From Magnetospirillum fulvum MGU-K5 (GTDB lineage: Bacteria > Pseudomonadota > Alphaproteobacteria > Rhodospirillales > Magnetospirillaceae): a DNA stretch of 37,800 nt. The notes beneath the pieces are model-generated. The model did not search any database, was not told the DNA's origin, and worked only from the letters and a program-made list of their open reading frames with translations. Both the position numbers and the translations under genes were made by a program. The first letter of the stretch is position 1, and every line of letters begins with the position of its first letter. This document shows positions 1 through 8,105 of this stretch, piece by piece. The stretch spans positions 1 to 37,800 of the forward strand of contig NZ_AQPH01000031.1 in assembly GCF_000442515.1 (NCBI RefSeq). The letters run 5' to 3'.

Positions 1-756
1 CGGTCCCAGGACTGTTACAGATGAACACTCCCCACCACCCAGAAACCATGGGTTGGTGTCAGCTAGCCCTACCGCAGCAAGAGCCAGCATATCCCACACA
101 CCAAAGAACAGGAGATCGTTTCCTTTTTTCGGACAAAGATGATTTGGGAAGCGGCGCGCGAGCCAGCGCTTGAGCCAGCGCGCGGTACCATAGTTCAGGT
201 GGCAGGGAAGTTTGTCGTTGCGGAGGTGGATATCGCTTTCCAAGGACGAGGCAGCATAGCTGAATACGATAGAGGGGATGCCAACCTCTCTGGCTGCTCG
301 CAGGAAGCACATGTCAGGGCGCGGCGTACGGTCGTCGGCGACAAACAGGCAGGCTGGCTTCAGATCAGCCATCAGGCGTCTAGCCAAACGCAGATCACGC
401 CAGAGCCCGTGCCAGAGCACTGGGAGGCGGAGAGCTTCGTGTCGAATTATTCTCGATTTCAGAAGATGGCGAAACGTGGTGGCTGCGGCAGAAACATGTG
501 TTTTGGCAGGCAGCACGATTCCGCTCTTCTTTTCGGAGGCAAACTGACCCGAAAAGTCAATAATATTAAGTTTTAGATGTTTATTAATTTGAAGGTGAGA
601 GGCGATTTCGCTATTTTGTACAACGATTGATACTGGCCACCCAGTTGCTGTGAAGTAAATTGCCAGGGCTTCTACTTCGGCCTTTGTGACCTGGCGATTG
701 TAAAGAATCATGACTGGATTCTTGTCTTTTTGTTGATTTGCTACTCCGTTATGCAT
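1..756 (-). CDS. Surface-glycan locus protein, C-terminus beyond the window
   Basis: An open frame of 252 codons runs from an ATG at 756 to the first base of the window without a stop, so the C-terminus is missing. An in-frame ATG at 711 is an alternative start; neither has a strong ribosome binding site. The product shows an alternating hydrophobic/charged pattern with FVADDRTPRPD around residue 140 followed by a GIPSIVFSY strand, the layout of a GT-B type Rossmann half, and it ends in a tryptophan- and glycine-rich segment (NPWFLGGG). It lies 23 bases after the stop of the capsule-type glycosyltransferase gene upstream, on the same strand, so it is probably the next gene of the same operon. 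I infer a glycan-related enzyme from context and fold pattern only; the family is not recognised. Confidence 0.6.
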   Translation of the reverse strand, partial: MHNGVANQQKDKNPVMILYNRQVTKAEVEALAIYFTATGWPVSIVVQNSEIASHLQINKHLKLNIIDFSGQFASEKKSGIVLPAKTHVSAAATTFRHLLKSRIIRHEALRLPVLWHGLWRDLRLARRLMADLKPACLFVADDRTPRPDMCFLRAAREVGIPSIVFSYAASSLESDIHLRNDKLPCHLNYGTARWLKRWLARRFPNHLCPKKGNDLLFFGVWDMLALAAVGLADTNPWFLGGGECSSVTVLGP

Positions 757-779
757 TTTGCAGTCTCAAATTTTTCTTG

Positions 780-2255
780 TTAGTGTTGCGTTGCCGCCAG
801 GGCGTCGGCCATGCCCGTTGCGGCGCGGTCGAGGTCGAGACCTCCCGTAGCCTCCACGTCCGGCTCCAGAACACCTGGAATGCAGGATTCTGCCACCATG
901 CTCAGATAACACCGGATTTGCTTGGGGGAGGGAGCGGCGCCTCCCGAAGCGATGGTGGCCAGGGCCATTTCTATATCCTGTGCGCTTTTAATTTCGAAGA
1001 CGCCAGGGCACGTTCGATACCAAGCGGCTCCGAACACCAATGCCGGGATGCCGAGGCACAGTCCCTGCCAGCCCATTGATCCGGTGCCGGTAGCGATTGC
1101 TTTCGCTCCGGCGATCAGGGGGGCGCTATCTACCGCCATTGGGAGCAGGCGCACATTGGCGTGGGCAGCGATCCGACGATAGAAGGCGGCGTTGCGACAC
1201 ATTTCTCCACGGGAAAACGGCTGAAGCTGCCAGGGATGCTCCTTGACGTAAAGTTTCCAACCGGGAGGCAACAAGCGGGACAGGAGGTCGATGACCAGCA
1301 ATTGGTCGCCATATAGTCCCGACATCGGCAGGGTAGCGCGTTCGGGTTGGTAGTGGAGCGCCAGCAGTACGTACGGTTCGTTGTCGAGGGGTAGGCTTGT
1401 CAGTCGGGCGAGCACGCGCGCCAAATGGCGCTTGCGGAAGATGGCGGCAAAGCGTGCCGCCTCGGTTTCCAGCCAGGACGCCCGCTCACCGGTACGTGGA
1501 GAGCGGAGGTAGCTGTTGGCGGGGCCGGCGAAGCCGTATCGCTTAAAGAGATAGGCGGCGCGGCTGCACTCGAAAACCAGGGCGCGAAAAAGGGAGGCGT
1601 TCCCGCTGTTCAGTTTGTAGCGGGCGGCCTTCTTCTGGAAGTTGGGGGGGATAGCAGATTTGCCCCCGGCCATGGAAACGGAGAGCCATTTATCATAGAC
1701 AGCAGGAAGAGGGGCGTCGCTATAGCCGCGGAGTGGAGGGCCTTCGATGCTCTGTTGCAGGAAGACCCAACCCGGCAAGCCATGACGCTCGAACATCGGG
1801 GTGGGAATGCCACGCATCTGGCACAGCGCATAAAGCACGTAATCGAAAATGACATGAGGAGCATTGGAAAATACCACCACGTCAGGATGGTAATGATCGA
1901 GAGCCCCCGCCCAGGTCCGGACCAGATCCAGAAAATGGGCGTAGCGATCCGCGTGAGTGAACGTCGCCGCAAGGTCAAGACGATCCATCATCCGGATGGC
2001 TGTCCCCTCGACCGGAGATAATCGGGAAAGCAGAAGGGCATCGACGATGGCCTTTGGCCAAGCGGTCTCCCCTAGATCGAGTGCGGCATCAGTGTTGGCA
2101 ACGAAATGCGTTTCGCGGAACCGGGCGAGCACCACGTCCCTGTCGGCGGCAGCTCCTGTCCACAGAGAAATATCCCAGCCATGAGTTCGCGTCAGGTGGT
2201 CGGCGATGGTCGACCAGATGGCCCCCGAGCACTCGATGAGAAAGGCACGGGTCAT
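780..2255 (-). CDS. Capsule polysaccharide-type glycosyltransferase (KpsC/KpsS-like)
   Basis: A 491-residue protein. The C-terminal half contains VKEHPWQ, a spacer, then AKAIATGTGSMGWQGL and GIPALVFGAAWY, the arrangement seen in the capsule polysaccharide synthesis family (Pfam Capsule_synth; KpsS/KpsC), whose known members add beta-Kdo linkers or related sugars with a GT-B fold. The N-terminal half has DVVVFSNAPHV followed by GIPTPMFERHG, a plausible first Rossmann domain. The start ATG overlaps the TGA of the upstream gene by four bases (ATGA), so translation is probably coupled. In a legionaminic-acid operon it could transfer that nonulosonic acid or another sugar at the cell surface; that substrate is inferred. 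Family assignment is moderately firm, substrate unknown. Confidence 0.7.
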   Translation of the reverse strand: MTRAFLIECSGAIWSTIADHLTRTHGWDISLWTGAAADRDVVLARFRETHFVANTDAALDLGETAWPKAIVDALLLSRLSPVEGTAIRMMDRLDLAATFTHADRYAHFLDLVRTWAGALDHYHPDVVVFSNAPHVIFDYVLYALCQMRGIPTPMFERHGLPGWVFLQQSIEGPPLRGYSDAPLPAVYDKWLSVSMAGGKSAIPPNFQKKAARYKLNSGNASLFRALVFECSRAAYLFKRYGFAGPANSYLRSPRTGERASWLETEAARFAAIFRKRHLARVLARLTSLPLDNEPYVLLALHYQPERATLPMSGLYGDQLLVIDLLSRLLPPGWKLYVKEHPWQLQPFSRGEMCRNAAFYRRIAAHANVRLLPMAVDSAPLIAGAKAIATGTGSMGWQGLCLGIPALVFGAAWYRTCPGVFEIKSAQDIEMALATIASGGAAPSPKQIRCYLSMVAESCIPGVLEPDVEATGGLDLDRAATGMADALAATQH

Positions 2256-3487
2256 TCCAATATCTCGTACATAGCGTCAACAATTCTCTTGCAGCTACGC
2301 TCGGGAGTTCGGGGGGTCCATGGCGGAATCGAGGTTAAAGCCTCAGCGACATCGCTGTAACCCTTTGTACAAATGATGGAAGTCCCTTTTGCCCAATCGG
2401 TCATGTTATGAAGCCAAGTTAGGTCGATTGTTGGAATCCCCGTCCGATCTGCTATAAATTCCGTCGATGATCCCGTGGCGATCAAGACATCCAAGGTGGG
2501 CATGAGAGTTGTTATTGGCTCTCTGCGAATATTTTTCGTTATATTTCCAGAAAATAGACTAAAAATGTAATCATCGCTTAGTCGTGGATGTGGGCTTATT
2601 ATAAAATTAAAACCAAACATTGTTGTTAGTTTTTCAAGTTCGTAAATTATATTCAGGACGTCGTTGTTGTTGTGAATTCCAAGCTGATCAAAAGGGGGGA
2701 GGGAAAATAGGGCAATACGTGGATGGCTATCACAAAGCAGCAAACGAAGAGATCTCGCATCCTCTTCTGAAAGGATGATTTCATCATCTCTCGGATGACC
2801 GGTTACATAAATACGATCAACAGGGACTCCCATATCATGGCACCGTTTGGCATCGTCCTCTGTTACAACAAACCTCCAGGGGAGGGGGGAGAGAGATTTT
2901 CTCCAATACAAATCAATCGCCATAACACCTAAGTATTTTGCAAATAAAATTCGATGTGGCCAGTTAGTGTAAAACAATCTTCCATCGATTTGGATGGTCA
3001 TATTTTTTAGAAAAGGATAAAGGATGCGGTTTAGTGATATACCGGTAATCGCCCATCCGGGCGTATTTGGCGCAATATTGCGCAAATCATCGGCATTAAA
3101 AGCGGTAACATGCATCGCAACGACAGGAACATTTCGACGCCAAGCTATCTTTGCAGCGGCTGTTTTTAGCCCCGAATCAAGCGTATTGGCAATAATAACA
3201 ATATCTGGATTTTGCGATGCAAGAAGTGCCTCGATATACCGTTTCTCCACCCGGTACCGATGCCAAGCTGCAAACCGTCCATACGGGATGGAGGGGATTG
3301 AGATGATTGGCCCTACGGCTGAATCGGGGGCGCTCCATCCCCATTGTTGACTCAACTCCTGCCCTTCGTCTGCGCACTTTGCCGCTAGCAAAATAGAGAC
3401 GGTCCCATTTCGAGAATATATGTAATTTATGACGGGGCGAAGCTCTAAAAGATCAATTAAATTTCCAATAAAAATTGTAATTTTCAT
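2252..3487 (-). CDS. GT-B fold glycosyltransferase-like protein
   Basis: I chose the ATG at 3487 (411 residues) over the upstream in-frame ATG at 3544, because the protein then begins MKITIFIGN like a GT-B N-terminal strand and an AGG lies just upstream. Visible elements are DIVIIANTLDSG in the first domain, VDRIYVTGHPRDDEI at the domain junction, ISPHPR and then LDVLIATGSSTEFIADRTGIPTID. The PHPR plus GSST-E pattern resembles UDP-GlcNAc 2-epimerase and CDP-glycerol transferase relatives. It probably transfers a sugar for the same surface glycan as its neighbours. Codon use is clearly AT-richer than the upstream leg genes (many ATA, AAA, AAT), suggesting a different origin. Its stop overlaps the next gene by four bases; a gap of 90 bases separates it from the ABC gene. 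Confidence 0.65.
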   Translation of the reverse strand: MKITIFIGNLIDLLELRPVINYIYSRNGTVSILLAAKCADEGQELSQQWGWSAPDSAVGPIISIPSIPYGRFAAWHRYRVEKRYIEALLASQNPDIVIIANTLDSGLKTAAAKIAWRRNVPVVAMHVTAFNADDLRNIAPNTPGWAITGISLNRILYPFLKNMTIQIDGRLFYTNWPHRILFAKYLGVMAIDLYWRKSLSPLPWRFVVTEDDAKRCHDMGVPVDRIYVTGHPRDDEIILSEEDARSLRLLLCDSHPRIALFSLPPFDQLGIHNNNDVLNIIYELEKLTTMFGFNFIISPHPRLSDDYIFSLFSGNITKNIRREPITTLMPTLDVLIATGSSTEFIADRTGIPTIDLTWLHNMTDWAKGTSIICTKGYSDVAEALTSIPPWTPRTPERSCKRIVDAMYEILE

Positions 3488-3577
3488 AGAAAAACCTATA
3501 AAATAGCATTTCTTGTTGGTTGGCGTGTATGGGAGATAAAACAAAAACGTACGTTGATTTGGTGAAAAATTAAATTA

Positions 3578-4732
3578 TTAGTGACCATCCATATATTTTC
3601 TGCAATTGACGTAGTCACCTTTTTTTATTATTTCACCATTATCAAGGATAATGACTTGGTCGCAGTTGTTGAGGAAGTCGAGGCGATGGGAGACTGCGAC
3701 TAAGGTTACTGACCCCTTTAGAGATGATATCTCTTTTTGTAGTTCACGCTCTGTGCGCACATCTAGTGCACTCGTAACTTCATCAAGGATAAGAAGTTCC
3801 GGCTGACCGTAAAGAGCTCGCGCAATTCCGATTCTCTGTCGTTGGCCACCGGACAGTAGGTTTCCGGATTCGCCGACGAAGCTGTCTACCCCTTCGGGTA
3901 GGGATTTAATGAATGTTTCAAGTCGCGCAAGCCGAATAACTTTTTCAAGGGTAGAATTATTCAACTCCCGCCCAAAAACGATATTGTCTCTAACCGAGCC
4001 CTCGAGCAGATATGTCGATTGAGGGACGTATCCAATTTTTGGTAGCCACCCGGCCGCATTGGAAGGGGTGAGGGGGGTCTCGTCGATAAAAACGCTGCCT
4101 CGCTGGGGGAAGATGAGTCCGGCAATAAGTTCCAGGAACGTCGTTTTTCCAGCTCCGCTTGCTCCAACAATTCCGATGGAGGTGTTGCGTTGAATCGAAA
4201 AATCAACGCCGGTTAAAGCTGCTTTGGCGGATGAGGGGTAGCAATATACTGCGTCCCTAAGAGTGATTTTGTTTTCAAATTTTAAGGACCTATTGTCTTT
4301 TGTGACGGGGAGAGGCTTCGGGGGGCTGCTAATGTCAGGTAGAAGCTCTTCAAGAGCGGATCGATTGCCGACGACAGAGGCCCACGATACAGAGAGGCGG
4401 TTGGCCGAGGGGAGGAGACGAGCTAAAACAACGCCAAGAACAAGTAAAGTTTCTGAGAATCTGCTGAGGGATACATCCATTAATAGTAGTGAAAGTATGA
4501 TGCCCAACATAATCCATGCTGCTGCGGTTTCCGTTAAAATGCTTGGCACCTCGGAAAGAAGACGGTTAGATAAGGCAAGTTCTTCGCGATCCCGTAGGTT
4601 GTGATGGTGCTGTTCGATCGTTCTTTCGCGAAGCCCATAGATGCATAGTTCTCTGTAGCCATTCAGAGCTTCAAGAACGAGGCGGGCGTAGCGAACATAA
4701 ATTACAGTTTCTCGGTAACCATTTCGTCGCAA
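3578..4732 (-). CDS. ABC exporter, C-terminal part (ATPase half) after a frame break
   Basis: A 384-residue frame opening at a TTG (4732). It carries the last membrane helices, then a complete nucleotide-binding domain: Walker A GASGAGKTT, Q-loop, signature LLSGGQRQR, Walker B LLILDEVTSALD and the H-loop AVSHR. It overlaps the 211-residue membrane frame (4702-5337) by about 30 bases in a different register, and neither half is a complete transporter. Joined with a one-base correction near 4742-4749 they give about 586 residues, the usual length of MsbA/PglK-type lipid-linked oligosaccharide flippases. The residues just upstream in this frame (TRNALRRNG) continue the expected cytoplasmic stretch. 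Either the gene is broken, the assembly lost a base, or ribosomes shift frame. It probably moved a lipid-linked glycan across the inner membrane. Confidence 0.75.
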   Translation of the reverse strand: MRRNGYRETVIYVRYARLVLEALNGYRELCIYGLRERTIEQHHHNLRDREELALSNRLLSEVPSILTETAAAWIMLGIILSLLLMDVSLSRFSETLLVLGVVLARLLPSANRLSVSWASVVGNRSALEELLPDISSPPKPLPVTKDNRSLKFENKITLRDAVYCYPSSAKAALTGVDFSIQRNTSIGIVGASGAGKTTFLELIAGLIFPQRGSVFIDETPLTPSNAAGWLPKIGYVPQSTYLLEGSVRDNIVFGRELNNSTLEKVIRLARLETFIKSLPEGVDSFVGESGNLLSGGQRQRIGIARALYGQPELLILDEVTSALDVRTERELQKEISSLKGSVTLVAVSHRLDFLNNCDQVIILDNGEIIKKGDYVNCRKYMDGH

Positions 4733-5337
4733 TGCATTTCTAGTAAAAATATGTATTGCCCCAAAAAACGGCCGAAAAAAATTATAAATATTGAAATTGT
4801 TAGGGATGGGTTCTTAAAGATGAGAACTGCAACCATTGATGTTGATATGAGCCCTTCTGATATAATTATTAAGATGTTGTTGTATATGCCGAGGCATACA
4901 CGGTCGCATGTCTTTGATAGGGCGCTAAAAACCTTTGGTCCATTGCGACGAGATTTGTTTTCGTATGGTCCGGATACAACGCTTGAAAAATACCTCTGCA
5001 TTATCAACCGCTGTAAATTAAAAACGGAAAGAAGCCTCAGTTTTGAATAGTATAATTTTATAGAAAGTCGAACGCCAAAAGCCATGAACAGAATTATTGT
5101 CAACGCCACATGAGGGTTGCTTGCGTGCACGCCTATCTGTTCAAGATAATATGCGGATTTCGCGACGATTAATGAGTTTCTTCCACTATCTGTCATTGAC
5201 CCAATGAATACTAAAATGAGGCCGATGCTTATTGTTTCGCTGATCGACGAAACAATTGTCATAAAAACAAACCAGGAAAGTGAAATTTTCTGGTCGCGCG
5301 GGATTATTCTTAACAGGCTTAGTATTATATTCTTCAC
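4702..5337 (-). CDS. ABC exporter, N-terminal membrane part before a frame break
   Basis: A 211-residue frame with hydrophobic helices near residues 20-45, 75-95 and 155-190, matching the front of a type IV ABC exporter membrane domain. The start is GTG at 5337, whose GTGA overlaps the TGA ending the second frame of the hisH-like gene. That coupling supports both the start and the identity of the true hisH end. The frame stops at 4702 after CDEMVTEKL, where the family would continue into a cytoplasmic loop; that loop and the ATPase domain continue in the frame of 3578-4732. The join needs one extra base (or a -1 shift) close to a T5 run on the coding strand (agtaaaaa at 4742-4749 on the plus strand). 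On its own this half cannot transport. Confidence 0.7.
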   Translation of the reverse strand: MKNIILSLLRIIPRDQKISLSWFVFMTIVSSISETISIGLILVFIGSMTDSGRNSLIVAKSAYYLEQIGVHASNPHVALTIILFMAFGVRLSIKLYYSKLRLLSVFNLQRLIMQRYFSSVVSGPYENKSRRNGPKVFSALSKTCDRVCLGIYNNILIIISEGLISTSMVAVLIFKNPSLTISIFIIFFGRFLGQYIFLLEMHCDEMVTEKL

Positions 5338-5998
5338 GCGGACGTCTCGTCTTCAAAGAAACTCTTTAGAATGTTCAGCCCGAGCGCACCGCTTTTTTCG
5401 GGATGGAACTGGGTGCCGGTGATATTGCCGCGCACGACCGCAGCGGCGATGCGCTGGCCACCGTGGAAGGTATCGGCGAGGCGATGTGTCGGATCGTCTG
5501 GCCAAGCTGTGAACGAATGGACGAGTAAAAAGCACCGCCCGGTTGAATCTCGGCGAGAATCGTGTCGGTCCAGCCCAGGCTGCGATGGTCGGGAATCGAC
5601 AAAGGTGACCAACCGATATGCGGCACCTTCTGAGGGGCTCCGTCCGTGGTTTTGGCGGGAATGGCTCTGACCCGTCCGGGGATCAGGCCGAGGCCGCGAT
5701 GCTCGCCGAATTCCTCGCCGACGTCGAACAGCACCTGCATACCGACACAGATGCCGAGCATCGGCCGACCGGAGGCGGCGAAGTCGCGGATCGCCATTTC
5801 CAGACCGGGGCGGGCGCGGAGCGCCTGGATGCAGTCGCCAAAGGCGCCAACACCCGGCAGGATCAATCGCTCGGCGTGGGCGATCTCAGCCGGGTTAGAC
5901 GATAGATTGGGTCGACCACCGGCCTGGGTGACGGCGCGCGCCACGCTGAGAACATTGCCGACGCCGTAATCGACAATGGTGATATCTGCCTGGGTCAT
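5334..5998 (-). pseudogene. hisH: HisH-like glutaminase subunit, frame broken (WbuY/PseA-partner type)
   Basis: Family role: class I glutamine amidotransferase subunit that supplies ammonia to a HisF-like partner. The frame from ATG 5998 carries the oxyanion strand and nucleophile GICVGMQ (Cys84), but runs out of register after GGAFY and ends at 5375 in unrelated sequence. The correct C-terminus, VHSFTAWPDD... and GTQFHPEKSG with the catalytic His-Glu pair, is in another frame ending at 5334. One extra base near 5524-5531 restores a continuous protein of about 221 residues. Family consensus FYFVHS suggests a T was lost after the TAC codon rather than in the T5 run. The start overlaps the hisF stop (ATGA) and the end overlaps the ABC start (GTGA). 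As read, the catalytic triad is split, so no active glutaminase would be made without frameshifting. Confidence 0.8.
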
Positions 5999-6762
5999 TC
6001 CACGATCCTCACGTCGATGCCCGCGTTTGCCGTCGCTTTGCGGATAGACGCAAGATCGGAGCGGCCATAATGCAGGATATCGGCCATCGCCACGGCATCG
6101 GCGCAGCCGTTGTTGACGACATCGATCAGATGTTCGGCCGACCCCATTCCGCCCGACGCGATGACCGGGACCGGAACGGCGGTCGAGACAGCCTTCACCA
6201 AATCGATGTCGAACCCGGCCCGCGTGCCTTCCTGGTCGACCGAGGTGAGAAGAATCTCACCGCAGCCGAGTTCTACCCCGCGTTTGGCCCATTCCACCAC
6301 GTCGCGGCCGGTGTGTTCGCGGCCATTGTCGGTGAAAGCCTCCCACCCAGCCGCATGGGCGTGGCGTTTCGCTTCGATCGACAACACCATCGCTTGGGAG
6401 CCGAAACTCCGCGCCATCTCCGAGACCAGTTCCGGGCGATGGATTGCCGCGGTATTGATCGCCACCTTGTCGGCTCCGGCGCGGAATGCAGCCCGCGCAT
6501 CCTCGGTGCTGCGGATGCCGCCACCCACGGTGATCGGTACAAACACATCCCGAGTGGTGCGTTCGACGATGTCGAGCAGGCTGTTCCGTTGATAGAGGCT
6601 GGCGACGATATCCATGTACAGGATTTCGTCGGCACCCTGTTCGTAATAGCGGCGCGCGAACTCGTTCGGATCGCCGATTTTACGCAGCCCTTCGAGATGA
6701 ATTCCCTTGATCAGGTTGGGGGCCTTGACGTCGAGGCGGGCGATCAGGCGGATACGACTCAT
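5995..6762 (-). CDS. hisF: HisF-like ammonia-channel subunit of sugar amidotransferase (WbuZ type)
   Basis: A 255-residue TIM barrel of the imidazole glycerol-phosphate synthase cyclase family. Visible are the first-strand LDVKAP (Asp11 equivalent), VGGGIRS, the DKVAINTAA phosphate loop, GEILLTSVDQEGT and ASGGMGS. The second catalytic acid, normally Asp in AIDAKR, is Glu here (SIEAKR), and the loop after the first strand lacks the usual DGRVVKG. This, plus its position between an N-acetyl sugar amidotransferase gene and a HisH-like gene with 4-base overlaps on both sides, points to the paralog that only delivers ammonia for sugar amidination rather than to histidine synthesis. hisG and hisD lie in a separate operon about 19 kb away. 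Confidence 0.88.
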   Translation of the reverse strand: MSRIRLIARLDVKAPNLIKGIHLEGLRKIGDPNEFARRYYEQGADEILYMDIVASLYQRNSLLDIVERTTRDVFVPITVGGGIRSTEDARAAFRAGADKVAINTAAIHRPELVSEMARSFGSQAMVLSIEAKRHAHAAGWEAFTDNGREHTGRDVVEWAKRGVELGCGEILLTSVDQEGTRAGFDIDLVKAVSTAVPVPVIASGGMGSAEHLIDVVNNGCADAVAMADILHYGRSDLASIRKATANAGIDVRIVE

Positions 6763-8090
6763 GGCTTGGTGGCGACCTCATCGAAGACTGTCCGACGCAG
6801 CTTCCATTCGCCGTTCTCGTGTTTCCAGAGATGCGGCGAGCGGAACGTGTCGGCCAAAGCGTCGAAATAGGCCCGGTCCATCACCGGCTGTTCGAACATT
6901 TTGGAGGCTGCCGGGAACTCGCGCTCGGGGATCGACAGATAGCGGAAAATCTCGTCGGCGAACCGCTCGGGGAACTCCCCGTCATAGCGTTTGACCAGAG
7001 CCACGCCTTCCTCGCGGGTGATGTCGTTCGAGCGAATTTCCTGAGCGGCGTCGTAGGTCGCCCGGCCAATGCCGAACTTGATGTGTGTCGTGTAATAGTG
7101 GAAATCGTCGATGCGATCATCGATCGAGTTGTATTTGGAATAGGTTCCGGGCGTGCGTTCGGGGGATGCCTGGAAGCCGCCATGTTCCACTGAGTAGTAG
7201 TAGCAACTCTGCGGATGCCACTTCAGGTAATAGCCAAGATAGTGGACGTCGGTCCCAACCTCTTCGAGCTTGGCCGGATCGGCCGGCAAATAGGGCTCGA
7301 TATCGCAGGTGCGGAAGCCGTAATGGGCCTTGAGCTCGGCCAGAGACGTGCCGCCGAGGAAAATCTCGTCTTCATTGGTGGAGGCGAAATAATCCCAGCT
7401 ACGCTGTGCCGCGCTGGTATCCCCGCGCGGATTCCCGTATTCGGCCTCGTTCTCACCGTAGAACACCAGCGGAATCCGGTGAAGAATCGACATCTTGGGG
7501 GCTAGTTGCTTTTGCCCCAGGATGAAGGGTTGGAAGGGGTGGAACAGGTTTTCGACAGCGAGGCGAGTGAGCAGTCGATGGGCTCTCCCGTTCGGGGTGT
7601 GCAAAAAATTGTCGAACCCGGCGTGAATCCAAGCCTGGAAGTTTTTCCAGCCCCATTCGGTATAGACATGGGGAGCCCAGGTCACCGTCAGCGGGTTCAT
7701 TCCGTATTTATATTTCAGGACATGCGCGGCATAGAAGCTATCCTTCCCGCCCGAGCCCGGCACGACGCAATCATACGATCCGGTGCGGCTGCGGTAGCGG
7801 TCGCACAGTGCGATCAGCTTGCGTTCGCGTTCTTCCCAGTCGATCGAAGTGTACTTTTCCTCGGCAACACGGCATGCATCGCAGACGCCATCCTCGTCGA
7901 AATGAATCGTCGCCTTTTTCGAATCGTGGGTGTGCTTGAATTCGACGGCGGAGTTTGGACGCTGGTTCGAGATCACGCAGCGCTTGCAAAAGCCGATTTC
8001 CGAGGGGAGGCCGTAGAATGCTTTGGGGTGGTTGTTGCCCGCAGCGAAGGGCGCGAGATCAATCGGGGGGCGGACAAGGTATTTTTGCAT
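6759..8090 (-). CDS. N-acetyl sugar amidotransferase (PtmG/PseA/WbuX family)
   Basis: A 443-residue protein with the PP-loop SGGKDS at residues 113-118 that binds ATP, and two CxxC pairs (Cys35/Cys38 and Cys70/Cys73) that look like a zinc site. The family converts an N-acetyl group on a sugar to an acetamidino group using ATP and ammonia; known members are PseA (pseudaminic acid), Campylobacter PtmG (legionaminic acid) and WbuX (O-antigen sugars). The neighbours hisF-like and hisH-like would supply the ammonia. Since the genes upstream are a complete legionaminic set, acetamidino-legionaminic acid is the likely product (inference). ATGA overlap with hisF; 15 bases after legF, with AGGT upstream of the start. 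The upstream gene order fits one transcript. Confidence 0.88.
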   Translation of the reverse strand: MQKYLVRPPIDLAPFAAGNNHPKAFYGLPSEIGFCKRCVISNQRPNSAVEFKHTHDSKKATIHFDEDGVCDACRVAEEKYTSIDWEERERKLIALCDRYRSRTGSYDCVVPGSGGKDSFYAAHVLKYKYGMNPLTVTWAPHVYTEWGWKNFQAWIHAGFDNFLHTPNGRAHRLLTRLAVENLFHPFQPFILGQKQLAPKMSILHRIPLVFYGENEAEYGNPRGDTSAAQRSWDYFASTNEDEIFLGGTSLAELKAHYGFRTCDIEPYLPADPAKLEEVGTDVHYLGYYLKWHPQSCYYYSVEHGGFQASPERTPGTYSKYNSIDDRIDDFHYYTTHIKFGIGRATYDAAQEIRSNDITREEGVALVKRYDGEFPERFADEIFRYLSIPEREFPAASKMFEQPVMDRAYFDALADTFRSPHLWKHENGEWKLRRTVFDEVATKP

Positions 8091-8105
8091 CTGGGATACC
8101 TATGG

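Noticed and set aside
139-576. Plus-strand open frame of 145 codons
   Set aside because: It lies opposite the minus-strand frame 1-756, which is uninterrupted and has a protein-like composition; the plus-strand product does not.
4700-5535. Classical programmed -1 frameshifting at both breaks
   Set aside because: Neither site has a canonical X XXY YYZ heptamer in the zero frame and no obvious downstream stimulatory hairpin was seen, so recoding is kept only as a possibility.
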